Position numbers and translations under genes: made by a program. A model generated the notes under the pieces. It was given only the letters and a program-made list of their open reading frames with translations. It was not told where the DNA came from and made no database searches. A stretch of DNA of 64,000 bases from Beta vulgaris subsp. vulgaris. Lineage: Eukaryota; Streptophyta; Magnoliopsida; Caryophyllales; Amaranthaceae. Below are positions 1 to 11,299 of the stretch, one piece after another (position 1 is the first letter of the stretch; each line of letters opens with the position of its first letter). The stretch spans positions 22,146,671-22,210,670 of the forward strand of contig NC_079210.1 of the NCBI RefSeq assembly GCF_026745355.1, read 5' to 3'.

Positions 1-1575
1 ACTCATTATTTATAACCAATCAAAATAATAAATTTAACCCAACTTGTAAACATCCAAGAATTTTAAATAAATTTATGAACTTGTATAGTAGTTGTGAAAG
101 TAGCTCAATAGAAAATATATCTCTTATTGTAAAAATCATACAATTTTCAAAATCATAAAAACACCAATTCGTTGTAGAAGGTGAAAGGAAATGTGTATAC
201 CTCTACTAATTTCCAAATAGTGCTCGATTTGGTTATAATCTTAGAGGGTCTAATAAATTTCTTTTCCAAATGGTCCTTGTAGACACATAATCATGTCTCC
301 CCATTTGAGTACCACATCATGATTAATATCTCAGTCTAATTGGCCCGACATGAAGAAAGAATAAAGAATGAATCTAAAATTAAATATTGTAAGCCCAATC
401 CATATGTCACCCGTTTAATAACCCATTCCAAAAACCGTCTTATAGATAGTTTTTCTAAGCCTACTTTCTAAAACGTTTCATTAAAGCTATTTTTGAAAAT
501 CCATTTTCTAGTCCAATTTAATTAATAATATTCTATTAATTATCCAAATATCTTTTGTGAAAATTCACCTTTATCCAAAGTATTTTCAGATACCTTTTAC
601 TAAAATCTTTTCAATAACATAACATTTAGAAACCTAGTTGTTTTTGGTTACTAATACCTACTCTATATAGTACCACAACTTGATATCCGTCATTCAACAT
701 GACTCACCCATCTAATTTTCTCTGGCCAACCTCCTAAGTCTACTTATTGGACCAAAACTTAAGATGATATTATTTGTCAAAAATAGTTTTACCGTCGGAG
801 ACCTAGATGTTGATAAAGTTTATTAGGGTCAAAGACCTAATCTTTTTATGTTGATGGAGATGGAAGTGTAGCATATTTTTATTGGCTATGCGGGATGAAC
901 ATGGATTTGACTATCTCATTGTAAAGAATTTTAGTTTTGAAAACGTTTCGAAAAAGAAGTCGCCATCAAGTCTTTAAAAGAAAACTCATAAACCTAATTG
1001 GATAGAGGAAAATCATAGGGACAATTTAGGAACTTATCCAATTTTGATTTTTCTGTTATGACTTCATGATTGAGCAATTAACCAAAGATAGAATTCTTTG
1101 GTCAGGGTGCGAATATGATCATCTGTTTATCTCATTGTTGGCCTCTACTTAATAAGATTAGTTCTCGAGTTTTACGCAAATAAATTATCACACAATATGT
1201 TGTAGCATTCGAAAACTTAATCTATCTCAGTTCATTAATCACAAAAGAATAATATTTTTGTGGTATGCTATCTATGCAATAAAATTACATGGATTCAAAA
1301 TAGATTGTTTGTATTGTCCGATTAGGAATTTCAAGATTTACATAGGTCTTTTTTAGCCAAAACAAACATGTGCGGTGGTAAAAGTATCAAACATATTGGC
1401 ATGATTGAATAATATATTGGCATGATTGAATAATATAATGTATACAAATATAAGAATAGAAAAGAGAAGTATAAAGATGAATATACAAGAGCACGAACTC
1501 CTATAAGATTTACATCATGAAAAGTAGATTGTTAATATAATAAGAAATAAATTGGAATTGACCCTAAGAAATGAT
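1..1575. other. AT-rich intergenic sequence with an LTR-like end
   Basis: No reading frame of note. Around 278-370 the minus strand reads as the end of an LTR-like sequence (GGGGAGACATGATTATGTG, then TCTACA). Its last 80-90 bases resemble the plus-strand ends at about 15225-15307 and 62075-62160. The remainder is AT-rich sequence in which I recognise nothing. Confidence 0.5.
278..375 (-). repeat. Terminal part of an LTR-like repeat, copy 1 of 3
   Basis: On the minus strand it ends in GAGACATGATTATGTG followed by TCTACA. The same ending closes 15225-15307 and 62075-62160 on the plus strand. The three share an imperfect motif (GGTACTNAAATGGGGAGACA) just before the terminal hairpin TGTAGACAC...GTGTCTACA. 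The other end of the element is not identified, so a solo LTR is inferred only. Confidence 0.4.
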
Positions 1576-4111
1576 TGTAACACCCCGATAATTCTCTCTT
1601 TCTAGAAAATACTTTTATAATAAACCTTAGAGAATTACCCAGGCATTATCGCCCGTGTGATAACGTATCGGCTTACTCAGAATTTTGCAGCGGAAAATAA
1701 TTTACTAAAAACCAACTTTATTAAAACTTATTAAATAAATGACAAATGTCTGAAACTAAAACACACCAACTCAAATAAACTAATATCTGAAATAACATGT
1801 TCCTACGAAAACAACTTAACTACGCTAGGTATATAAATAGTCTCTCCATTCCAGATTCCCAATGAGATGCATCTGTTAACCTGTAATATCAATGCAATAC
1901 TGACTCTGCTCACTAGAAGGATCATCACAGGATCAATAGGCAAAGCCATGATCACACACACAAACAAGCACGTAATCAGCAAAGCTGAGTACTACATATC
2001 AGACATAAATAATCCTAAACATGATACTATAAAAATAACATGCATGGATAAATAATAATATAAGCATATAATAATCTGCAGACAACTATTACTGAACTAG
2101 ACTCCAAACATTATTTCTTTCTTTAAATGGAATAGTTATTGGACGAGTTGACTTATCTAAAAATATGAAATACGAGAGCTACCACATATTCCAAAAATGA
2201 CCTGCGATATCGAGGAACCTTTGAACTGAAAGAGGGATGGTGATCAATCAATTCCTAGAAGAGCCCATGGCACGCTCACCATGTACTCCAACCCTTAATG
2301 TCCAACTCTAGACGTGCACTAGTCTAAAGTCTATAACTTATTCTTGTTGCACTTTACATTAATTACATCTTATTACTTGTGTTGACATAAATAGACAAGT
2401 AACACATAACTAATAATCAAACAGTCATCACAGAATTTCTTTTCTCTTTGGATTAACAAGTGATCACAACTTACAATCCAGGACTCCGTTAATCCTGTTT
2501 ATTCTTTACTAACTTACTTGTTGAACCTAGCCAACAATAAAATTTACCTTTATATAGGTATAACTTGTAACTTACCAAATAAGGTCCACAGTCCTTATAA
2601 GATAATAAATGATACTCAAAGAATACATGTAATACATGATTCACTTTAACTTATATTAATTCGTACACGAATTAATAAATAAACTAACTTATCATGCTTG
2701 CATCAATCATTCCATACAAACATTATAATATGATAACATAATCACTTCTAGTTCACATGTTGCACACAGGCCTATAACATGTAAAATAAATTCCAGCATT
2801 CACATATATGAACAAATAGGTTCCTATACATGATACTAATATTAAAATACTCTTAGAACATGTTTCTAAACCACATAGCACGTAAATAATGTACGTACCT
2901 TGTATACACTATCCTGTAGGCCACTTTTAAGTCGTTAAAAGTCTCCTACAATGTAATCTCCACCTAGAAAATAAAATGACGAACATTAATAACTTGAACC
3001 AAAAATTACAGCAGCTTTAAAACGATCAAAACCCCTTAAAACACGTTTTAAAAATCGTTTTTAAGTTCCAAACTTAAGTTATTTTTAATTCCTAGTATAG
3101 TATTACTATTCTAGCAATTAAAAATCCTTAAAAACTCCATAAATCAATCTTTTTTGAAATTACAACACCTATAAAATTTAATAACCATCCTCAAAACATA
3201 TAAAACGTATTTAAAATTACGTACTAAATAAATCTCATACTTTATAATATATAACTTTAGTTTTTAGAAATTAAAAACCCTAAAAACTCTTATTTCTATT
3301 ATTAAAACTAAAAATAAACTCAACATAATAAATCTGGAATTTATTATAATAATAAACTATGATAGCCTAAATTATTTACATAAATAAAACAGTAATTTAA
3401 TTCGCAAATATGATAAATAATAATAAAATAAAATAAAAACTAGTCTTTTAATGGAATCTTAGGAAGGAAGAAAGAAAACAACCGACAACAATGGAGGGAA
3501 AGTGGTGCCGGCAGCAAGGGACCGGCGGCAGCTGTTTCGGTTCTTGAGAGGGATTTGTGACGTTTCTTGTTGAACAATAAACATTACTTGAAGAAGAAGA
3601 AACGAATTTTGAGAGAGGATTCAAGAATCACGCACGAACAAAGAGGAGAGAGAAAGGTCGAAGGAGTGAGGAGAGAGAATGACGTGAGATTGAGAGAAAG
3701 ATAATGTGTAGGGTGAAATAATTTGGGTTTTTAGGATATTTATATAAAGGCTTCCCTTTATGGGCTTTGGGAAAAGAGATTATAATTAATGAAACTTGAT
3801 GACTAATAAGATGGGCTATTTAAGACTTTAGTCATCAAATGACTCTTTCCCTTTTTATCCATTTTTGGACTTTCGATTCCATTAAACTTCCTCTTTAACA
3901 TACTTTTTATATTTAAAACTTTTATTAAAACATGCTTAATTAAAATATTTCTAATTTTATTAAGCTATGAAAAATAATTTCATTTGACTTTTAAAATAGT
4001 CAACCCTTTTTAAATAGTCAAATCATTTTCCAAACTCATTTGGATTTAAATATAACTACATAAATACTTGAATATATTTATAAAAATTCTTTAAAATTGT
4101 GGGGGATTACA
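1576..4111 (-). mobile_element. Solo-LTR-like element A, 2.5 kb, TSD ATGAT
   Basis: The element begins TGTAACACCCCGATAATTC and ends GGGGGATTACA. It has TG...CA termini, an inverted TGTAA/TTACA end and a perfect 5 bp target duplication, ATGAT (1571-1575 and 4112-4116). It contains no long reading frame. Read on the minus strand, a TATA-like TTTATATAAATA at about 3738-3750 is followed by a pyrimidine-rich leader, so the LTR is probably in minus orientation with a short U3 and a very long R-U5. The ends and the internal motif CAGCAAAGCTGAGTACTA (about 1977) recur in the elements at 35244 and 53267. LTRs of this size are known in Ty3/gypsy Tat/Ogre elements; that assignment is inference. Confidence 0.75.
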
Positions 4112-4399
4112 ATGATACGTTAATCGCTTGGGTCTTATGTAATAGTCCGCAGAATAAGCAAGATTGAAAGTTTATATGAAGTACTTAAAGTGTCTGAGAG
4201 TGTATTTGCTAAGAGTATGTGAGAATATGTGAGTGAGAGCGCGTACCAAAGTGTGAAAAACCGACATGAACATCAGACTATTTATAGGAAAACAATTCAT
4301 AAAATCGCAGGAGAGATAAAACAAGAGGGGTGTGCTTAGCACACAGAGTGTGCGCTCCGTGACAGTGTGGCCTACGCACGCTACCTACGCTTGGTGGAG
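4112..4399. other. Older repeat flank with a minus-strand TATA box
   Basis: This short segment lies between element A and the copia element. On the minus strand it shows TTTTCCTATAAATAGTC (about 4268-4285), a good TATA box, followed by a leader-like stretch. It continues after the copia element at 15046 and ends in the LTR-like terminus at 15307. Both flanking elements therefore seem to have inserted into an older LTR-type repeat. Confidence 0.4.
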
Positions 4400-5726
4400 T
4401 GTTGAACCCTAGTTTCGATGATGACAAAGAAACAAAGATGCAAACTAAGTAGTGAACTAATGAGTTATTTAAGTGTATGATTTTTAAGGTATCAGTGAAA
4501 GGAACTAGGAGAATACTAAGTCAAGGAAGAAGTCAAGAGAGGATTTCAAAGGCTAATAAAGAGTTTCTAAAGTTGATACTGGAGCAGCATTGGATCAAGA
4601 AGAATAAAAGCAAGGCGTTTTATTTTCTAGTTCCATTGTAAAGGAACAAAAGTAAGGATGGTAAGGAACATTGGCAGTTTATTTGAGAATGAGAGTTTGT
4701 TCCTTTCTAAGGAACAAACTAAGTGGCACTAAACGAATCTGTTAAAGGAACTTGAATAAAAGGAACTAGACTTAGGCTTAAGCAGTATAACGGTTCATTA
4801 TGAATTGAGTAAGTCATGCCTAAATAATAGGAACATTTTTATCAAAGTGAAAATCAGTTTTAATAGAAAATCTTTTAAGAAAAGATTTTGTTTTTCGAAA
4901 AAGAAAGAAAATAATTATCCGTTTTTAGAAAGATTTTATTTAAAAGATAATATTTTCTTAAAGATTAAAATTCATTTTTAAAATCGTTTTAAATTAACTG
5001 ATTTTCGGATAAAGCTCAAGAAACTCCTAATCTTTAGGAGAGTGGCTAAAATATCCACGTTCAAAAGAGATCATGGGATCATGGGATATGTAAGAACGTG
5101 TTCCTTAGGGAGGGAACATCATGGGTTAATGGATTAACATGAATCAGATTTTAATCCCACGTTCTTATGTTTCACTATAAATTTGAAGTCTAAATAAGTT
5201 CCAAAGTGTGTCTGACTAAGTAATTAAGTGAGTTTAACTAATTAAGTGTCAGTGCCTTCATTCTCTCATAATAGCCATTTGTTCTTTGCTTCTTACTCTA
5301 ATTCCACTAAGCTTATTTCGATCAATTGTATTTTGGTTTTTGGGGTAAGGGAACTTTGAGTGAAGTTCTGTAAGAGAAAGCTTTGAGTAAGCTTATAGTG
5401 AGTGAGAAAACTTCGAGTGAAGTTGAGAGGAACTACTGTTAAGGGAACAGTGGCTAGGAACTTGAGTTTAGGAACTCAAGGTGTGGCTCGAGTTAGAATT
5501 AGGTTGTAACAAAGTTGTTTGGCCTAATTAGTGAAAGAGTTGAGTTTAAAATCCCTAGTGGTCGAGGTTGTTTCTTCTTGTTGGGCCCAAGAAGTTTTTC
5601 CTCGTAAAAATCCCTTGTGTTCCTCTAGCTTGTTTATTCGTTTAATTTTAAATTTCCGCAAAAAGTTACATTTATTTCTACACATACAATTACCCCCCCT
5701 CTTGTAGTGTTCCTAGAGAAATAACA
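4400..5726 (+). repeat. 5' LTR of the SIRE-type copia element
   Basis: It runs from TGTTGAACCCTAG to GAGAAATAACA and matches 13695-15040 over its whole length. The 1327 bp here against 1346 bp in the 3' LTR reflects scattered small indels. A CACTATAAATT stretch around 5172-5182 may be the TATA box of the LTR promoter. Confidence 0.9.
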
Positions 5727-5727
5727 A

Positions 5728-7480
5728 TTGGTATCAGAGCTAGAACTCACGAAGATAGGAAACCCTATTGAGAAAAAGATCCAAGGAACAATGAATACCA
5801 CCGAGAAACTTGAAGAAGGTTATTCCACTCAAAGGCCTCCTATGTTCAATGGGAAGTACTACAACTACTGGAAGAACCGCATGGAGATATTCATCAAAGC
5901 TGAAAACTATCAGGTATGGAGAGTCATTGAAGTTGGTGATTTCGAAGTCACAACTACAAATCTGATTATGACAAATCTGATTTTGAAAAAATGGAAGTAA
6001 ATGCCATGGCTATTAAACTGTTGCATTGTGGACTTGGACCCCATGAACATAATAGGATCATGGGATGCAAATCCGCAAAGCAAATATGGGATTTACTAGA
6101 AGTAACCCATGAAGGAACTAATGAAGTTAAAAGATCAAAATTGATTTACTTATGAATCAATATGAACTGTTCTGCATGAAACTAAGGAAAGCATCGAGAC
6201 ATGTTTACTCGTTTTACTAACATTATTAATGAGTTGGCTTCTCTTGGAAAGTTTATTTCATCTGAGGAACAGGTTCGAAAGGTTCTTAGGAGTCTTCCTA
6301 AGGACAGATGGATGGCTAAAGTCACTGCTCTCAAGAAACAAAAGACTTCACTAAGTTCAACTTAGAACAGCTGGCAGGGTCACTTATGACTCATGAGCTT
6401 CACCTTGATACTAATATGGTGAAAGCTCCAAATCAAAATCAATTGCTCTCAAAGCAGATGATGAAGATGATTCGGATCAGAAGAAGAAGAAGCAGCCCTC
6501 ATGGTTCGAAAATTTCGAAAGATGTATAGGAACATGAAGAATGGAAACTTCAAAGGTAAAACTAAGAAATTTTCTAACAAAGCTGCTTGTCATAAATGTG
6601 GTAGTACAGATCACTTCATCAAGGAATGTCCTCTTTGGGAAAATGACAAAACCAAAGAAAGGAACAAGGAACGCTTTGCTGAAAGGAACAAAGAATCAAA
6701 GCACCTTTCTCTAAGGCAAAGTGCGCAAAGCTATGATAGCTGCTTGGGGAGATTCAGAGACGGAAGAAGAAGAGGAACAACAACTGAAGAAACAGCAAAC
6801 CTTTGCCTCATGGCAAACATGACGAAAAAGAAGATGAAGAAAAGTTGAGGTAAGTCAACATGGTCTTGAGTCAGACTTAGATTGTAAAACTAGGCCTGAA
6901 ATATATGATCTTCTTTATGATGCAATTCTTGAATGTAGAGATGAACGTGAAAAATGTGAACACAAGAACAAGCCTTAAAGGTTGCAAGAACACATAGAAT
7001 GGCTTAAGAAAATGAGAACAGATGAGAAACAAGATTCTTTGATTTATTTGATAAAAACCTAAAAATCAAAGAATATTATAAAAGTGTGAAAAATGAAAAT
7101 TATCTAATTAATTTAGAGATTTCACACTTGAAGGAATTTGTCCCTGTTCTGAGTTCCTTTGATATAAGATCAACCCTTTGAAAGGATACAGATCTGAGAT
7201 TGAAAATTTGAATAAAGAAAAAATTTTTAAAGGAACAGATCTGAATCTTAAAAAGGAACGTGTTGCGCAAGGAACAGAGGCAAAATATGGGTTCCTAAGT
7301 GGATTGAGAAACCACAGACCAAAGAAAGAAGGTCTTGGTTTTGAAAACTACAAGAAAAGGAACAAGACAAAGAAATATGTTGATCTACCTAGTGAAAATT
7401 TTGTATGTATTGTGGAAAGGTAGGTCATTACATAAATCAATGTCAACTAAAATCTGAGATGATTGGAAAAATGTGAATAA
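5728..7480 (+). pseudogene. Copia gag (SIRE type), frameshifted, two CCHC knuckles
   Basis: The N-terminal gag segment (5728-6000) has the typical 'RPPMFNGKYYNYWKNRM' start of the plant copia capsid domain. Frameshifts at about 6000, 6150 and 6360 break the capsid region. A CCHC zinc knuckle, CX2CX4HX4C, lies at 6588-6629 (CHKCGSTDHFIKEC). A second one, in another frame, lies at 7402-7443 (CMYCGKVGHYINQC) after a charged, lysine-rich spacer. The product of an intact copy would package element RNA. Here it cannot be made as one protein. Confidence 0.85.
5729..5740 (+). other. Primer binding site (tRNA-iMet)
   Basis: TGGTATCAGAGC lies two bases after the LTR end. It is the standard copia primer site complementary to the 3' end of initiator tRNA-Met. 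Confidence 0.9.
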
Positions 7481-7559
7481 GTAAAAAAAATGGGTTGTAA
7501 AACAAATCCTAGTCAAGAACAGGAACCCACGAAAAGGGGTTCCTACAACTAACACTAGT

Positions 7560-7980
7560 TGATTTTTGCAGGTTGGAGTGAGGGGGAACAACACATGGTA
7601 TCTCGATAGTGGTTGTTCCAAGCACATGACAGGAGACAAAACTAAGTTTCTCTCACTCACAACCTATGAAGGTGGAAGTGTAACATTTGGTGAAATAAGA
7701 AAGGTAACATAGTTGCCATGGGAAGGTTGGTAAGTCACCACTACACTCCATTGAAAATGTATTTTTAGTTGAAGGTCTAAAACATAATCTATTGAGTATT
7801 TCTCAATTCTGTGACAAGGAAAATACTGTAAAATTTGATTAAAAAAAATGCTTGATCATCAACATTAAAACTAAGAAGGTTATCTTGGAAGGAACAAGGA
7901 AAGGGAACACATACATTGTGGATTTGACCTTGTTCCTCAAATCAATTTAACTTGTCTTAGTGTTATTGAAGATGATTCAC
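7560..7980 (+). pseudogene. Copia aspartic protease remnant
   Basis: WYLDSGCSKHMTGDKTKF is encoded from 7596, the plant copia protease signature with the catalytic D-S-G triplet at 7605-7613. Downstream a shifted frame continues into a 'HNLLSISQFCD' type motif (about 7780-7815), the usual end of the protease region. Frame changes between the parts show that it is broken. Confidence 0.85.
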
Positions 7981-8690
7981 TTCTTTGGCACAAGCGTCTA
8001 GGACATGCTAGCTTTTCATTACTTGAGAAACTTAGATCAAAAGATCTTGTTTTAGGATTACCATCCATAAAATTTCATATTGATCAAGTTTGTGATGCAT
8101 GTGCACGAGGTAAGCAAGTAAGATCCTCTTTCAAATCTAAAACGATTGTAAGTACCACTAAACCATTAGAATTAATTCATATGGACTTATGTGGACCATG
8201 AGAATTCAAAGCAGAAGTGGAAAGAGGTATGTATTGTTATTGTAGATGACTACTCTAGGTATACTTGGGTTATTTTTCTCCTAGTAAAGATGAAACTTAT
8301 GATGAGTTCCTTGTCTTTGCTAAAAGAGTTCAAACACTTGAAGTGGTCATAAAATAATGCACATTAGATCAGATCATGGCAAAGAATTCGAGAATTATAA
8401 ATTTGATGACTTAAGCAGAGATAATGGCCTAGATCATAATTTTTCTTCCCCTAGAACACCACAACAAAATGGTGTTGTAGAAAGGAAAAATAGAACTTTG
8501 GAGGAAATGTCTAGAACCATGTTAATTGCTAGTGAGCTTCCAAGGAACTTTTGGGCTGAAGCTGTTAATACTGCTTGTCACATAATTAATCGTGCCATGA
8601 TGAGACCTATCATTAAAAAACTCCTTATGAACTTTATTTTGGAAAGAAACCAAATATCACTATTTTAGAACATTTGGTGCAATGTTATGT
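7981..8690 (+). pseudogene. Copia integrase remnant
   Basis: The N-terminal HHCC zinc domain is visible from about 7987 ('WHKRLGHASFSLL' and 'CDACARGKQ'). The catalytic core follows in pieces: 'HMDLCGP' (about 8180), 'VDDYSRYTW' (about 8243) and 'RSDHGKEFEN' (8366). The last part has 'SPRTPQQNGVVERKNRTLEE', the conserved copia integrase block around the third acidic residue. A stop after the 'LCGP' motif and a frame change at about 8350 disrupt it. In an intact element it would insert the cDNA. Confidence 0.9.
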
Positions 8691-9289
8691 GCATAATAAT
8701 GGAAAAGATAATCTTGGAAAATTTGATGCAAGGAGTGATGAAGCAATATTTTAGGATACTCTCACATAGTAAAGCTTATAGAGTATATAACAAGAAACTA
8801 TGTGTGTTGAAGAAAGATTCACGTAATCTTTGATGAATCTGACAAATACAATCCAAGCATACAGGTTGATGACTATGAGATTGGGTTGGTACAACCAAGT
8901 GAGAAAAATGCAGATTCAAGAAGAAGAAGAAGTAAAGAGGAAAGGAACGAGGAATTGAATAATACATCATGATGTTCCTGTTCCTCAAGGAGGAAAGATT
9001 CTTGTTCCTCAAATGAAGGAACGAGTCCACCGAGGCTAACAGAGGAACAACTGATCAGAGTTCCTCATCTACTCAAGGAACTCATGAGGAACAACATGTT
9101 CCTATAAGAGAGTTTCAACCAAAACCTTGGAACAACAAAAGTCACATCCATGGAACTCATAATCAGCGACATATCCAAAGGTACGCAAACTAGATCTCAG
9201 TTAAGGAATTTTGTGCATTTCATGCGTTCCTATCAATGATGGAACCAAGAAATCATGAAGAAGCCTTAACTGACTCTGATTGGATTACT

Positions 9290-10240
9290 GCATGCAAGCT
9301 GAATTAAATGAGTTTGAAAGAAACAAGGTATGGCATCTAGTTCCCTCATCTAAACAACAAAAAGTAATTGGCTTAAAATGGGTGTTTAGAAACAAACTAG
9401 ATGAATATGGAACCATTGTAGAACAAAGCTAGACTTGTAGTAAAAGGTTATAATCAACAAGAAGGAATAGATTATGAAGAAACCTTTGCTCCTGTAGCTA
9501 GATTAGAAGCCATTAGAATTTTAATTGCATTTGCTGCTTACATGGGATTTAAATTATATCAAATGGATGTTAAGTGTGCATTTTTAAATGGCTATCTAAA
9601 TGAAGATGTATATGTTGAACAACCCCCAGGCTTTGAAAAAAATAATCTCCCAAATCATGTCTACAAGCTTGATAAAGCTCTTTATGGGTTAAAACAAGCA
9701 CCTAGATCATGGTATGAGAGATTATCAAAGTTCCTTTTAGAAAACAATTTTAAAAGAGGAAAGGTTGATAAAACCTTGTTCCTAAAATCTAAAGGAACTG
9801 ACATTTTGCTTGTTCAAATATATGTTGATGACATCATATTCGGAGCTACAATGAAACATTGTGCAAAGAATTCTCAATCTCATGAGTAATGAATTTGAAA
9901 TGAGTATGATGGGTGAGTTAAATTTCTTTCTTGGACTACAAATCAAACAAACTGAAAAGGGAATAATTGTTCACCAACAAAAATACATAAAGGAACTATT
10001 AAAGAAATATGGCCTCGAAAACTCAAAGATAAATCACACTCCTATGGGAACTTCAACTAGATTAGATGAAGACTCCATAGGAACAAGTGTTGATCAAACA
10101 AAATATAGAGGAATGATTGGTTCACTTTTGTATCTAACTGCTAGTCGTCCAGACATAGCTTTCAGTGTTGGTTTGTGTGCTAGATTTCAAGCAAATCCAA
10201 AGAGTCTCACCTACTGCTGTGAAGAGAATTCTTAGATATC
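9290..10240 (+). pseudogene. Copia reverse transcriptase remnant
   Basis: The RT domain starts with 'VWHLVPSSKQQKVIGLKWVF' (about 9329). After a frame break at about 9425 it continues through '[19 protein letters not shown]' and '[13 protein letters not shown]' to the catalytic YVDD at 9821-9832. A further frameshift at about 9860 moves to the frame at 9861-10235 with 'GELNFFLGLQIKQTEKGI' and 'SRPDIAFSVGLCARFQ'. The palm motifs are intact, but the frame breaks exclude a full polymerase. Confidence 0.93.
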
Positions 10241-10743
10241 TTAAAGGAACAGATGATCTTGGACTCTACTATCCAAGAAGTGATACATTGGAGCTAAAAG
10301 GATATGCAGATGCAGATTATGCTGGAGACCTTGTAAATAGGAAAAGCACCTCAGGTATGGCACAATTCCTTATGTCATAGTTTAGTTTCTTGGAGTACCA
10401 AGAAACAAAACACAGTTGCTTTATCCACTGCTGAAGCAGAATATGTAGCAGCTGCCATGTTGCTCTCAAATGCTTTGGATAAAACAACAACTTAGTGACT
10501 ATGGAATAAACTTTGATTGTGTTCCTATTTATTGTGATAATACAGTGCATTAGTATTTCTAAAGATCCAGTGCATCATTCTAGAGTTAAACATATACATA
10601 TCAGACATCACTTTTTAAGAGAAAATGTTGAAAAAGGTTTGATTAAACTTGAGTTTTGTCAAACTGAGAATCAGATTGCTGATATACTAACTAAGCCTTT
10701 GCAAAGAGATAGATATGAAAAATTAAGGCTTGAGTTAGGTTAA
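10195..10743 (+). pseudogene. Copia RNase H remnant
   Basis: 'RILRYLKGTDDLGLYY' and 'GYADADYAGDLVNRKSTSG' (10225-10360) are the RNase H start. 'ALSTAEAEYVAAA' follows in another frame after a TAG at 10378. 'HIRHHFLRENVEKGLI' and 'QIADILTKPLQRD' (10585-10712) end the pol region, with the stop at 10741-10743. Order and spacing are normal for copia. Internal frame changes make it non-functional. Confidence 0.9.
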
Positions 10744-11299
10744 TAAAAATTAAGTGATTGTTCCTATTCATTCCCCCATGTTGAATAATTTGAGTGACTT
10801 TGTGTGCTAAAAATAATTGTGTTTAATTGCCTAAGACCATTGCAAATTGGAATGTTAAAACATAAACATGAATTCAAAGAATTAAACAACTCACAAATGT
10901 CACATAATACTCCCCTTACTGTTCCTAAGGTAAAGAAACATGCATGATATGAAGAACATTGATATGTAGCATTAGTTGTTACTATAGCACAAGTTCCTAA
11001 GCATTTATTTTCTTTTCAAAAATTAAAAACTCATAAAAATTCCAAAAATCCGAAAAATCCCAAAAATATAGGAATCAGATTTAATTAAATCTTGATTCTC
11101 ATTTATCTTCTTTTCGTTTTTTTCTTTTTATTGTTTTATTTATTTATTTTCGCGTGTACAATATCACTGTTACATGCATCCCCTTCCCTCTTTAATTCAT
11201 CTTTCTAGAAACCGTGTTCCTTAGACTCTTCATCTTCGCCATTAACGAAACTCCTCACACCTCTTCACAAACCATAAAACCCCAATCCTACTTCACATC

